This document shows positions 34,218 to 45,280 of a DNA stretch of 64,000 bases, piece by piece (position 1 is the stretch's first letter; each line of letters starts with the position of its first letter). Position numbers and translations under genes: made by a program. Under the pieces are notes generated by a model. It worked only from the letters and a program-made list of their open reading frames with translations, had not been told where the DNA came from and ran no database searches. The DNA lies in NCBI GenBank assembly GCA_047967505.1, contig CM106538.1. One strand, written 5' to 3'. The stretch comes from Dipteris shenzhenensis. Taxonomy: Eukaryota > Polypodiophyta > Polypodiopsida > Gleicheniales.

Positions 34218-34445
34218 ATGGAATCAATGGAAAGATGCAGTTTGTCATGGCTTGCAAGAGAAGCAAACAGAGGCTACAAGATAGGAAATTTGAAAAGCTT
34301 GGTCAAGACACAAGGAATAAATTATGGGTTGAGTAAAGCAATGGCACGGTATCAAAATGACAATGGAGGACACTTTTGCAATGTTTGCAGAGGGAGAAAG
34401 AACGAGAAGAAAGAAGATTTCTTACATAGCAGTACTATGAAGTGA
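34218..34445 (+). CDS. Hypothetical ORF (75 aa)
   Basis: MESMERCSLSWLAREANRGY to NEKKEDFLHSSTMK, with one CNVC pair. No family is recognised; it could be a fragment of a transposon protein. The next stretch to 34,780 holds no longer ORF. Confidence 0.2.
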   Translation: MESMERCSLSWLAREANRGYKIGNLKSLVKTQGINYGLSKAMARYQNDNGGHFCNVCRGRKNEKKEDFLHSSTMK

Positions 34446-34799
34446 TTACATGTGCACTTCATTAGAGCAAAGAACATGATCTTAGATCAACAAGCTACAA
34501 GAGGGTGACAGTAGCTATGTTGGTATCCCCTAAAACACAAACAAAATGGCTTGGCCGCATAATGTGGAAGATGTTGTCAATCAAATGGACCAACATGGCT
34601 CCAACTCTTGAAGATAGAGCGGAAGTAATTCACAATCATCTTGATTTGAAATCAAAAGGACATCTATAAAAAGCAGAGGGATGTAAGCAATTGGACGAGC
34701 ACATCATACACATGCTAGATACAATGCAGATCAGGGTTTGCCTACACCATCCCAATGGTTGTTTATGATTGAGATTTAGAATAGTTTAATTATCTAATT

Positions 34800-36010
34800 T
34801 TCAAATCTGGCTAGCTTGGACTTATGTGATTGTCCTAAAATAGCTTGGTGGTTGGAACATCATGTGATTGTCCTAAACCAGCTCAGTGGTTGTCTGTGAT
34901 TGAGTTTTGTAATGTTTAATTTCTAGATGGACTTAACGTAGTTGTCCTAAACCAACCCAGTGGTTGGAACATCAAGAAACCATGGCTGGTTTAGGTCAAA
35001 CACTAGCTATGTGATTGTCCTATACCGGTGTGGTTGAGCAGAAAAACACAGCAACATATTTCACAACAGAACAACAATATATTGTTATTGTCTAATTGAT
35101 GACCAGATCAATGGTTAAAATTGATGTGATTCCTCGGGGGGTCACTAATTATAAATGCGACTATCACGTGAGTTCAACATAAGGACATATTTAATTCTAC
35201 ATTTTCACACATTTTCACATACAGAAGGGTGCTATAAAAAGGACTTTGGAAAAATATTTATAGATTGAATAGGAAAAGGGTGCATTTTAATAATGAAAAA
35301 TTCACAGATAAGGGAATTTACAAATAGGCCTTGAACGGACATGATATATAGGGTTTATACACGGTGACCCCATTGAGTGTGATTCCTACTAGTAAATTAT
35401 TTAAATTTAATTTTTGTTTTGTTCCGGTCATATACCTGTTAATATCTAAACCTGATTGTCCTAAATTAGCCTAGTGCTTGGAACATCACCGAGTTGGTTC
35501 AAGTCAAATAGCAACAATTAAATGATTGAAATTGTGTTTGGACAGAAATGCAGAAGTGAACAGCAACATATCGTTATTGTATAGTTGTTATATGTCGCGA
35601 ACACCTATTCAGGTCAAACATTAGTTATGTGACTATCCTAAACCAACCCAAGGGTAGAATTTGTTTTGTCTTCTAGTAGCTTTGATTAGTTTAATTATTA
35701 GCTTGATTAGTTTAATTAGATTGTGTTTTTTGCACATACAGCAATATATAACCAAGCTAGTTTAGTTCAAACACCTACCCGGTGGTACTATTCTAAACGA
35801 GTTCTAAGCTAGCTTGGTTGTTTTTCTTTGCTATTAGCTTGATTACTTTAATAATTACCTTGATTAGTTTAATTATTAGCTTGATTATATGTGACTATCC
35901 TAAACTAATTTTTATTTATTTTTGCTAATAGCTCAATTAGTTTAATTATTATCTTGATTAGTTTAGTTATTAGCTTGATTATCTGTGATTGTCCTAAACT
36001 AACCCGGTGG
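34800..36010. repeat. Degenerate tandem repeats with GTGATTGTCCTAAACYAGC units
   Basis: The phrase TGTGAYTRTCCTAAACCARCYCAGTGGTTG recurs irregularly at about 34,815, 34,862, 34,940, 35,010, 35,455, 35,630, 35,890 and 35,980, interspersed with TTAGCTTGATTAGTTTAATTA units (35,690-35,970). It is interrupted by MITE copy 3. No coding function is seen. Confidence 0.65.
35133..35377. mobile_element. hAT-type MITE, copy 3 (245 bp, diverged)
   Basis: Begins CTCGGGGGGTCACT and ends GGTGACCCCATTGAG, a decayed inverted repeat. A perfect 8-bp duplication TGTGATTC flanks it at 35,125-35,132 and 35,378-35,385. Internal sequence (CTATCACGTGAGTTCAACA, TAGGCCTTGAACG) matches copies 1 and 2 but with more changes, so this is an older insertion. 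Confidence 0.88.
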
Positions 36011-36059
36011 TTGAAATTTTTTTATTTAGAAGGCATTTTTGCACATACTGTTTTTTGTT

Positions 36060-36320
36060 TTATTTTCGTCATAGAGTGCAAAAAGGGGGATCAGTATGGT
36101 TGTGTGTGCATGTTGGATGAGAAGACTCAAGACCATCTCATTCAAAAGATCCACATTATAGTACCATCCTTCAAATGGATCGATGTTTGTTCCAAGTGTG
36201 TAGCTGTAAGAGACCATCTAATTCACAGGCTCAAATTTTGATGATCAACATTGTAGACTCGGGACCACCTGATTTGCAAGCTCAGATTTTCAAGATCCAC
36301 ATTGCAAGTTGAAATTTACT
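36060..36320 (+). other. Short ORF with repeated phrases, unknown
   Basis: The frame around 36,060-36,241 encodes KKGDQYGCVCMLDEKTQDHL and related residues. GACCAYCTRATTYRCARGCTCARATTTT repeats at about 36,208 and 36,266. No family is recognised. Confidence 0.2.
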
Positions 36321-36944
36321 GATATGTATTCTTGGATAACTCTAAGATTGTGGATGATCAAAGTTCATCTGGACAATTATAGACACCAGGTAAACACTGG
36401 CCCTACATGAGAGCGGTCATCACCATCTAAACTCTCTACTCACATTAGCTTGCATCAAACTATTATAACAATGTCAGGACCGTAGGCTAGGATTAGCATT
36501 AAGCTAGAATTAGAAAGTAAGAATAATAGGAAATTAGACTATTAGAAATTTAGATTTTCTAGTTATAATGCCATTCAAAATGGTAGTTTGCTTGCCATTG
36601 AATTATTATGATCTTGGCTCTGATGAGATAGGGATGAGACTAAGAAATTCTCCCAAGGCAACCATCTAATTTCACGTCATGGTTGGCTAGACGATGATGT
36701 ATATGACCGCCTATGCTAGGCTAGGCTACCAGAAAGGTGGGTGCTGACTGGAATATTTAATTGGGACTTTGCATGTGCCACCACCCCTCCCCCCTCATCT
36801 CGACAAGGGGGTGCCAGTATCATGATTATCTGGTCATTAAAAAATCCACTGGTAGATTATGTGATCATAGCATCTATAGGCACCCAACGTCCCACAAACT
36901 GACATAAGAAACGAAGGTGAAAAGAGTGGGAGGGTGGGAAGTCC

Positions 36945-36970
36945 TCCAACCTAGCTATATAAAGGCCTTA
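36945..36970 (+). promoter_or_regulatory. TATA box GCTATATAAAGGCC
   Basis: A near-consensus plant TATA box at about 36,954-36,962. Upstream is a GC-rich segment; downstream is a run of unassigned ORFs (37,078-38,311), and TAGGCAATAAACCC near 38,373 could be a poly(A) signal region. This hints at a transcription unit of about 1.4 kb. Confidence 0.4.
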
Positions 36971-37077
36971 AGGGGAGAGAAACAATTTGCTGCACCTAGG
37001 AAAATCCCTCTCCTACCCCCTTCCATGCTCTCAAAGCCCCCTTCCACCCCTATGATGAATCTTCTATTGCAACCCCG

Positions 37078-38311
37078 ATGCCCCTTTTGCTTAATGCTGC
37101 CCAAGTCATGGGATCTATTATTTGCCTTGGTTGTCCATCCCATAGCACTCCACGAGCCATAGCCATGACCAGGGGAGTTGCTAGATGGGCAACCAAGGGA
37201 AACAGTCTTAATGAGGGGCTTCTAGAAAAAGCTGGACAAAATAGGTGCCATGCAAAGGTGGAGAACCAGCTTCTAGCATAGCACATAAGGCATGCCCTTC
37301 TTCTAAAACCCTTGTGGATCCGTCATTGGGCTACCATTCCAAAAGGGAATGGTCAAGCCAAGAGATTGACAACTATGATTCAACAACAAAGACCCAGCCT
37401 ATTTGGAAGGTCACCAGGCCTTTCCATGCCTATCTATTTCCCTTTTCTTGAAGGAAAGGGAAATGGAAGGCCAGAAGATGTTGGGCGTCTCTCATACCAT
37501 CGTGGCTCCATCAAGCCATCCATGGATAGCCAAGGTTTTTCCACCATCAAGGCTCATACAATTCCAAGTATTGAGCCAAGGAGCTAACAGCCCTTCTTTT
37601 GCATCTGAGAAAGCTTAGTAGGCTCGATGGCAAACTATTATATCCTGGTAAGAGAAGCACACTTTATAGTGACTCACAAGATGATGTGTGTCATGGAGCT
37701 GAGAGTAATAATATGTGCTTCCTTTACCTAGGTTGATTTCTTCTAGTGCCTTGAAGGAAGCTATGATGAAGAAAGTTATGCTCAATTATGAGGTGCTTGT
37801 ATTGTCCCCAGTTACTCATGGACCCTTGAGCATAGGGAGTTGTGCAAAATAAGGAATGTCGAGAGTCTGGACAACCAAACTCGGTATGATCATAGAGCTC
37901 AATGATGATGAGGCCGGCATGGCAGCTTCTTGGGCTTGCATGCAATTTAATATCCCTCAGGTATTTTTTATTATTTTTAGTGTAACTCTCCTCACCAAAA
38001 ACTCATGTCAACACATGGCAAGCAAAAACCAAGAGTAGGTAGAGTACTTGGAATCTTTATTCTACCAGTATTTCAAGATAATGAAGCATGAAGTTGATAT
38101 CATGCTTTTGCTAGGAGCACTCCTCGTTCCTACTTTGAAAGGTTTTGCCGACATCAATCCCGAATACATGGGGAAAAAGGTGCTAGAGATGGCCATTGAA
38201 GATTTACAAGATATGATTAAAAAGGGAGGGCACACGCCTGTTGCCAAATCCACCTCCAAGACCCCAAACAACAAGAAAAACACTTGGAAGACCCAAGCTC
38301 CACGTCCATAA
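37078..38311 (+). CDS. Possible exons of an unrecognised gene
   Basis: Downstream of the TATA box, open blocks lie at 37,078-37,281 (67 aa), 37,312-37,587 (91 aa), 37,856-38,038 (60 aa) and 38,048-38,311 (87 aa, LFYQYFKIMKHEVDIMLLLG then a basic PNNKKNTWKTQAPRP tail). They could be exons of a decayed gene or of a retroelement. No domain is recognised, the exon joins cannot be decided, and ORFs also occur on the other strand. The phrase PKGNGQAKRLTT recalls gypsy integrase but is isolated. Confidence 0.2.
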
Positions 38312-38934
38312 CCAAACAAGAGTAGCTACCTCTATTTTGAGCTACACTCTGCTTTGAGAAGCACTTTTGTAATAGGCAATAAACCCGGTAGGGATGAGCC
38401 TTTGATAATGAAAGTGACCACTCCATTTGTTCCTTTATCATAGATTTTCCTTCTACAAAAATGTATACTCAATGTATAGTTCTCTTTTTGTTGTCCTTGC
38501 TAAGAGTCTATGGAGAGTTGGGATGGTTTTTTGCTAATGAGGGTAGATGTTGTGAGTATATGGCCATGTTAGTTCTGTAGTTGAACGTGTGGTTAGTGTT
38601 GTTAAGTGTAGGATTAATCATGTTCTTAATAGTCTTTTGTCTTCATTTGATTCATTTTTTGTTTTCATTTCTTCTCACATTGAGAAAGAGTACGTCATAT
38701 TATAGATAAAGAGAAATAAGATACCGATCCTTGGGATCGGAATTGTATGTGGGAGGCTGCATGTAATCCCAATCTCGGGGGTATAGAGAGAGGGATCGAA
38801 TTAGAAAATCTATTCTAGATGTCATTGAATATGTCTAAAATAAGTCTTGCACCACCAGGCTTGCATTAAAGGTAACATTGTAGCGTATATCTTTCAAGAT
38901 CTATCTGAGTAGACTGTGTGTGTAATGAAGAGTA

Positions 38935-39760
38935 TGTGAGGAGCTCCCGTATGTCACAATTTTAAGATTAGGGAAGGAACGACTGTGTGAGAAACGATTT
39001 GGGGAGGAACGGTTGCTCCTTCATGATTATTGGAACCCATTTCAAAAGGCTTTCATCTTCCACAAGACAATAGTCAGAAGAATTATTGCTGCTGTTGAGC
39101 TGATGTTGTCGTTTTCCATCACTAAAGACAGTGACTAAAGTGAGTCTGCAAGGGATAGCTATGAGTAGTAGAGTAAAGAAAGATGAAAGAGGTGGCTGAA
39201 AAGAAGCAAGCAGAGAGAGAACTATTAGCCAAGGGAGAGCGCATTGCATGGTGGCTTTCATTCAATTTAATTACCACTTAATTACCAATCACCAACATGT
39301 CTACTCCTTCATGATTAGTTGGATGGCATCATCAGGCTTGCCATGGGATCTAAGGGTTCATTGAATGCATCTATGACGTGGGAAATCTTGTGCATTCATA
39401 TGCTTATTCATGATTATTTGGACATCCCGACATGGTGGCTCCATGGTTATTTGGATGTCCTACTATAGTTGATCACCAGTCACACCGTGGTGGCTTGTGA
39501 TTGCATGCCGAGCTTGCATGCCTTTGCTAGACTTACATGCGATTATTTTTGTTGCAAAAACTTTTTAGTGCAGTTGATTACCAGTCACTATGTTGGCTCA
39601 TATTTTGATTAATTTAAGGTAGCTTAGATGGATCATGATTTTTTGGATGGCACAACGAGGCCTCTAGTCACCACAATGCCTTGGATTTTGATTAATTTAA
39701 GGCATATTTAACTATGACCCCAAACATGATTTCGCTACTTTGCTCTCATCTGCCCCTACT
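38935..39760. repeat. Second relic of the coiled-coil gene's 5' region
   Basis: GAGGAGCTCCCGTATGTCAC with AAGATTAGGGAAGGAACG (38,938-38,985) matches 5,940-5,985 in the same orientation; on the minus strand both encode an IVTYGSSS motif. Further right, TTTTGATTAATTTAAGGYRG (39,600-39,700) and TACTTTGCTCTCATCTGCCC (39,735) correspond to blocks near 6,390 and 7,480. The order is kept, so two copies of one larger element are likely. Confidence 0.5.
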
Positions 39761-40201
39761 TTGCTCTTTTTGCTATGGTCTCTATGCCCCAAACCTTTCT
39801 CGCCATCCTCTTTTCCTAGTAACCTCTCCTTCCTATAGATCATGGCCTACTACCCAAGACCTTCCAATGATATTTTCTTATCTAAAGTGCCTTCCGAATG
39901 AGCAAAGGCAAGAACTTGATCCCATGACGAGAGACTACAAGAAGAACATGTTACATACCTAGCTATTTGATATGAACATCATGGAGAGGGTGAATATTCT
40001 ACCCTTTTTCTTGGTTTCATGAATCATTTCAATTGGCCATAAGTTGGCTTATGATATAAGTTTTTGTGTAGGACACGTCACAGAATCAAAGGTGTATTCA
40101 GAGAGAAGTCAACAAAGATGAGGAAACCGAGGAGCACAAGGAGGAGTTATTGTGCACCTATAAGGAGGAAAAAATTTATAAGAAGCTGATGGTGAGATTG
40201 T

Positions 40202-40693
40202 GTGAGGAGGTTTGCAACACTTCACGAGACTATCCACAAGATATGTAGTAGGTTTGCTTTAGAGAGGTCGCTAATATGTGGGCTATTGACTGAGGCCAGA
40301 TTTGTTGCTGCCATATTTGCTCAACTTAGGCCGGATTGGCCTACGAGCAACGTGGTATGGTTTCCTTTGGACTTACGTGGGTGGATAACTGATTCAGGGA
40401 TTGATCTCTCTTGGTTGGCTCGAACTATCAGTACAGCTGATGTGCTTCCTCATATTCCTAGTTTTTTTAAAGGTCAATATTGGCAAAGCTATGTGCCCTT
40501 TGATAGGCTGGAGATTTGGTCGCTTAGATTATCTCGGCTGTGGACTACTACATCGTCGCTTAAGCTCAATTTCCTTCTCGTGTTGTTGGGGGGGTCGGAT
40601 TTTGAGTCCTACATTTATGCACAGTCTTTGACCTCTCCATTGGCTCCCAAAAAAATCAAATGCAGCAAGATGGGCTGGCCTCTATCTATATGA
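40202..40693 (+). CDS. Hypothetical protein (163 aa), linked to repeat R1
   Basis: An open frame starting MRRFATLHETIHKICSRFAL, Trp- and Leu-rich (WPTSNVVWFPLDLRGW, FFKGQYWQSYVPFDRLEIW). No family is recognised. Its last codons run into the block shared with 29,052 (repeat R1), so it may be the 3' coding end of an uncharacterised repeated element. An upstream segment on the same strand (about 40,070-40,200, EETEEHKEELLCTYKEEK) is acidic and could belong to it. Confidence 0.35.
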   Translation: MRRFATLHETIHKICSRFALERSLICGLLTEARFVAAIFAQLRPDWPTSNVVWFPLDLRGWITDSGIDLSWLARTISTADVLPHIPSFFKGQYWQSYVPFDRLEIWSLRLSRLWTTTSSLKLNFLLVLLGGSDFESYIYAQSLTSPLAPKKIKCSKMGWPLSI

Positions 40694-41220
40694 TAATGTA
40701 CGGTGGTCTATCAACAACAATCGGCAATACTGATTTCTACAAAAATCCAATTTGCGACTTTTGCTCAATGAGTCTCATAACCACTCCACAATGGTTGAGT
40801 GGTTATCCTCATTGGATGTAATCTTTTAGGCTCTAAGGCTCTTAGCAATTGGAGAGCTTTTATAAATGTAATCTCTTTTGTTCAATTTTTGCTCCATGAG
40901 ACTCTCAGCAATTGAAAGTTGTTAATTTTTACAAACTTTCTTTGGATGTAGATGTAATCTATTTTGTTCAATTTTTCCTCCGTTCAATTTTTGCTCCATG
41001 AGACTCTTAACAATTGCTGAGTTGTTAATTTTTATAAACTATATTTGCATGTAGATGTAATCTCTTTTGCTCAAATTTTTCTCCATGAGGCTCTAACCAA
41101 TTCCTGAGTTGTTATAAGTTGTCTTAGGATGTAATCTCTTTGTTTAACTTCTACTCTCAGTAATTGTTGAGTTGTTATACTCGCTGCGTGTAATCTCTTT
41201 TAAGTTTCAACTTTAATATA
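40605..41220. repeat. Dispersed repeat R1, copy 2, with internal tandem units
   Basis: TTTTGAGTCCTACATTTATG, GACCTCTCCATTGGCTCCC and then four to five units of GATGTAATCTCTTTTGTTCA, TTTTTGCTCCATGAGACTCT and AGCAATTG at about 90-bp spacing. The order is the same as at 29,052-29,600. Confidence 0.65.
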
Positions 41221-41269
41221 AAATAATACTAATATTGTAGTAATTGTTGGTAGTTGGTTGCAATCGTTG

Positions 41270-41795
41270 CACAAGCAATTGGTACACAAAGAAACACATT
41301 TTTCTTGGTTTTAGGATTAACTGCAAGCAGCACTAAAATAGTTCCAAGAACCAACGTGGTGGTTGCAAGGAAATACATTTTTTCTTGGTTTAGGATTATT
41401 GGCAACCCGCATTAAAATAGAACCAGCGTAGTGGTTGCACACAAAAATACATTTTTCTTGGTTTTAGGATGAACTACAAGTAGCACAAAAATAGCTCTAA
41501 GAACCAGTGCGGTGGTTGGAAGGAAATACATTTTTGTTGGTTTATAATTAACTTTTGCAACCCCCACTAAAATAGAACTAGCGCGGTGGTTGCACAAGGG
41601 AACACATTTTCCTTTGTTTAGGATTAACTTTAACTTTATGGAGCCACCACACTAAATAAAACAGCATAGTTGTTGCGAGGAAATACATTTTCCTTGGTTT
41701 GGGATTTACCACAACCGGCACTACAAATAGAACCAACATAGTGGTTGCACAAGGAAATACATTTTCCTTTACTTAGGATTAAGTTACCACATAAT
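41270..41795. repeat. ~72-83 bp tandem repeat, about six copies
   Basis: GGTTGCACAAGGAAATACATTTTYCTTGGTTTAGGATT-type units, with GGTTGC anchors at 41,361, 41,433, 41,514, 41,588, 41,671 and 41,743. Each unit also carries ACTAAAATAGAACCAGCGTAG. Spacing alternates near 72-74 and 81-83 bp, suggesting an older dimeric unit. Confidence 0.85.
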
Positions 41796-41799
41796 CATA

Positions 41800-42585
41800 T
41801 CATAAATGGGGTTTGTGTAGCACTGCTTGTAATGGGATTAGACCATATGTCTCCCAAAGGTTACTGTTGCTTATATTGTTGAATTGCCTCTTGTGCTTGA
41901 ATGCTAAATAGCCACATTACAACAAATCTACAAACAAAAAACTCTTTTAGGAGGTTCATCATCAACAAAGCTCTCAATTGGATGGGGCTTCTGGGCAAGG
42001 GATTGCTGTGTTGAACATTGCCCTTCTTCAACGAAAAGAAGTGCACATGGGAATGGTCCCAGTCTAAAATTCTAAGGGGATTTACGCATATCATTTCTTT
42101 GTACCTCACCCATAATCTTTGAGTGTAGAAAATATGCTTGATTGACCCTATTTCCTTGCTCAATTGTATGCAATAGTGCAAAATTATCTTTTGACATGTA
42201 ATCTATCTTGACGAGTAGCATCTCCTATGGTATGAAGTGCTTTGATTACAATCACTTAGTTGTAGAGGCATGGATCATGTGGACAGTCAGATCTAATTGG
42301 CTAATCATGGGGCAAATTTTGGAAATGCTCCTAGAACAATAGGAGAGACTCCACATCAACGTGGCTACATGCCATGCATTGGTCAAAGCACATGGAATAC
42401 ATGGCATGTTACATTTGGATCAATTGGATTAGTTGACTACTTTTATCAAGGTGGTTATGGATTTGTGTGGCCTCCTTATACCATCATTGAGCTTCAAGCT
42501 TCTCCTTCTTGTCCTAACTCTCAAAGAGAGCCGCATACAGAGGCTTTGGCTAGTTCTAGTATTGTGTCTAGTCTATAAGCAGCTA
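41800..42585. other. Unassigned ORFs on both strands
   Basis: Minus 41,861-42,181 (106 aa) and plus 42,297-42,578 (93 aa, GQSTWNTWHVTFGSIGLVDY) are open but unrecognised. A stray fragment of a repeat protein is possible for either. Confidence 0.25.
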
Positions 42586-42589
42586 TTCA

Positions 42590-42897
42590 CTGTGTCAGGG
42601 TCAATCCTTATGATGTGAACTGCAACAAACACAGTCCAAGTGCATGGTAATTTAGGTCTTTAGATAGAGTCCTAAGTTGATATCAATAAAAGTTCAATCT
42701 CTCGGTTCATTGAGTCACAAATCTCGTTCCGTAATTAAGCAATTGCATGTACATGAGGAACGATTTAATCTCGTTCTTGTTTTGTTTATGTCGAGTGTTT
42801 ATTTGCTTTATTCTATATCACATGTGGAAGTTATATTGAGTGCATTCAAAATTCAGCAAGGTTTGCATGCTTGAAATTCCAACAAGTGGTATCAGAG
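42590..42897 (+). mobile_element. Possible LTR end and initiator-Met primer binding site
   Basis: CCAACAAG followed by TGGTATCAGAG (42,887-42,897) matches the plant copia primer site (complement of the initiator tRNA-Met 3' end) just after an LTR-like end. Upstream, CAATAAAAG (about 42,684) could be a poly(A) signal. No gag follows, so it is a fragment of a third LTR family. The LTR start is not determined. Confidence 0.5.
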
Positions 42898-43140
42898 TAG
42901 TATGTAAAATAGTCGAACAATTCACGGATATGTTAGAGTTTAAATAGTTTGTCATTAACAAAAATGTAATGCCCTTGATTGATCTAAATGAAACACCTAT
43001 AGCAACAAGCTATCTAAAAGGGAATTGATTCTTTATTATCGAAATTCAAATTTTGTATAATTCACAAAATTGCAACTCAAGAAAATATCATCACGTCAAA
43101 CTTATGAGGTGCCTATTTCGAAACTATCCCAACACAAACC

Positions 43141-43306
43141 AATAGGTTAAGTAAATATACTTAGTCTACCTTGCATATAGAATACTATGAAATATAAGCA
43201 CTCTTTGATACCACTACATTAGTAATAGGTTAAGTAAATATACTTAGTCTACCTTGCGTATAGAATACTATGAAATATAAGCACTCTTTGATGCCACTGC
43301 ATAAGT
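43141..43306. repeat. ~83-bp tandem duplication
   Basis: AATAGGTTAAGTAAATATAC with the following TAGTCTACCTTGC..GCACTCTTTGAT is repeated at 43,141 and 43,224 with very few changes: a recent duplication in non-coding AT-rich sequence. Confidence 0.9.
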
Positions 43307-43690
43307 TGTCTATCCCAAACTCTCAATAATAGCTAGAAAGTCTTATGAGTAATGTACTTCATCTATCTTACTATAGCATCTTACTTTATGTGAATATCAT
43401 AGTTGATTTTATTGTTTTTCAAAATTCAGGTAATAACTTGCTTAGCCTACTTACCATCTTAGAAAGCATGAGCCATTTCATTGATAGTTATCACAGAATT
43501 ATGCCCAAATCAATTGACCAGCTTAATGTCATATAATTGCTCCAACCTTGTATTGGATCATAGTACCCTATTAGTGTTTGGCAACTCATTAAATAAACAT
43601 ACACATTCCTTATCTTTGTAATCTATGTTGAGCTAAAGTGGGATGAGCTATCATAGAAGGACTTGGATGCTATGGCAACTTGCATTGGAT

Positions 43691-43812
43691 TTGGAAACAA
43701 CACGTTTCCAATTTCTAAAACTCTAGAGATGGGAGAAGAGGCTCCAAGAAATTGGAAACAACATGTTTCCAAGTTCTAAAACTCTAGAGATGGAAGAAGA
43801 GGCTCCAAGAAA
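43691..43812. repeat. 61-bp tandem duplication with a palindrome
   Basis: TTGGAAACAACACGTTTCCA with the following CTAAAACTCTAGAGATGGRA occurs at 43,691 and 43,752. Each copy contains GGAAAC..GTTTCC, a short perfect inverted repeat. Confidence 0.9.
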
Positions 43813-43890
43813 TATGGATGTTGAGTAGAGTATTGAGGATGAATGCTTTCTCAAAGATGCTAGCACATTTAATAAAAAGAGAGATGAGAA

Positions 43891-44200
43891 TTAAGAAGGC
43901 ATCGCTATGGTATAGGGAGGTCAATGTCAATCATATCAATCACCTAAATGAGGCCACAAGGAGTCATTGGGTGTTTTTTATGACAAGTTGGAAGCCTAGC
44001 TGGCAAATCCTAACTCGATATATTTTAGGTTGATAAAGGCACTTCTTAAGAAGGCATCGCTATGGTATAGGGAGGTCAATGTCAATCATATCAATCACCT
44101 AAATGAGGCCACATGGAGTCTTTGGGTGTTTTTTATGACAAGTTGGAAGCCTAGCTGGCAAATCCTAACTCGATATATTTTAGGTTGATAAAGGCACTTC
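43891..44200. repeat. 155-bp perfect-register tandem duplication
   Basis: 43,891-44,045 and 44,046-44,200 are almost identical (ACAAGGAGTCATTGG against ACATGGAGTCTTTGG). The copies are adjacent with no spacer, so this is a very recent duplication. Neither copy encodes a recognisable product. Confidence 0.92.
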
Positions 44201-44700
44201 TTATTTTCTGGAGTGTGGTTGCAAGCTCAAGGATGAATTAGGTTTGAAAACTTTCACCAAGGCCTAAGTGTGAAAGTTCAAGGGGGACTAGAGTTGAAGG
44301 TTAAAGCTATGGCCAAGTCACATGAGGAAATTAGTGTTTAGAATTGAGTTTAGGTTTCCAAGGAGGTTTCCATCATGGCAATGTAGTCTTCACAAAGAAG
44401 AGATTGTGAAGAGTGTTAGGAGTGGGACACTCTATTAAGAAAGGTGCAACGAGAAGGGGCGCCTTTCCCATAACTACTAGTAGCAAAAGCTTTTAGGGAA
44501 CCTTTGTACTATCCTACAAAGGCGGTCGAGGACAGGAAGGGTTCCAACAACTACATGACAACATGAGGGTGGGAATCTTTTACTTACTACAAAGGAAAGC
44601 GGCAACTTGCCCACTACTACAAGTAGCAAGGTGCTACAAGCGGCAACTTGCCCACTACTACAAGTAGCAAGGTGTCTCTACAAATTGCATATAAAATCTT
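44201..44700. other. No supported gene; 41-bp duplication inside
   Basis: GGCAACTTGCCCACTACTAC with AAGTAGCAAGGTG is tandemly duplicated (44,601 and 44,642). AGTAGCAAG..CTTGCC phrases are partly self-complementary. The remainder is non-coding. Confidence 0.6.
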
Positions 44701-44879
44701 GACCAAGAATTGATGAAGCACTGTAGCACGTACACACCGAAGTAAAAATCAACCCATTCTACACCCAAATTCCATATTCAAGGAGATACAAAGTGGTCCC
44801 TTTGCCTTTGAATGGGGTCCATCCTTGATCTAACTTGGAGATGTTATTAAGCCTTCCACTAATATGGACCTTCGGTCAT

Positions 44880-45280
44880 CATAAACCAAAGTTAGTCATC
44901 ATGTGCACTCATCTCTGCTGGAACGTGGGGGAGAATAGATGCATTGTGGTGGCAAGAGGAGTGAGAACACAAAAGATTAGCAATGGGTGTTCTCTTGATT
45001 TAAGAGGGAAGTCCCTCTTTTATAGAATGGGAGAGAGGGTGGCCTAAATCAATGGCACCTCTCCTACATCAATGGAGGTAAATCCTAAACCATAGGAACT
45101 CCACAATCATAGGCACCACCCCATGTGGGGGCCTTTGCATTACATCATCACCTGTGTCATGGCCTATGGCACTAAGTGTGCCTCTTCTACACACACACAC
45201 ACACACACACACACAACCATATGACTGCTAGTGGATGCACACATGCTCCTAGCAAGCCCTTGATCACACATATCCCAACA
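44880..45280 (-). mobile_element. LTR-like element C, copy 1 (minus orientation)
   Basis: The minus strand begins TGTTGGGATATGTGTGATCA at 45,280, preceded by a purine-rich tract (TTGAGAGGGGGTA, PPT-like). A minus-strand TATA box (CATTCTATAAAAGAGGG) is at about 45,015-45,030. 45,110-45,280 is nearly identical to 46,178-46,336. This looks like the 3' LTR of a Ty1/copia-type element; the left edge is approximate. Confidence 0.6.
45190..45215. repeat. (AC)n microsatellite in LTR-like element C
   Basis: About 13 AC units. The matching position in copy 2 (about 46,257-46,271) has about seven, so length has changed since the copies separated while the flanks stayed almost unchanged. Confidence 0.95.

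Noticed and set aside
37312-37400. Gypsy integrase (PKGNGQAKRLTT)
   Set aside because: An isolated phrase; no DDE residues or flanking integrase motifs around it.
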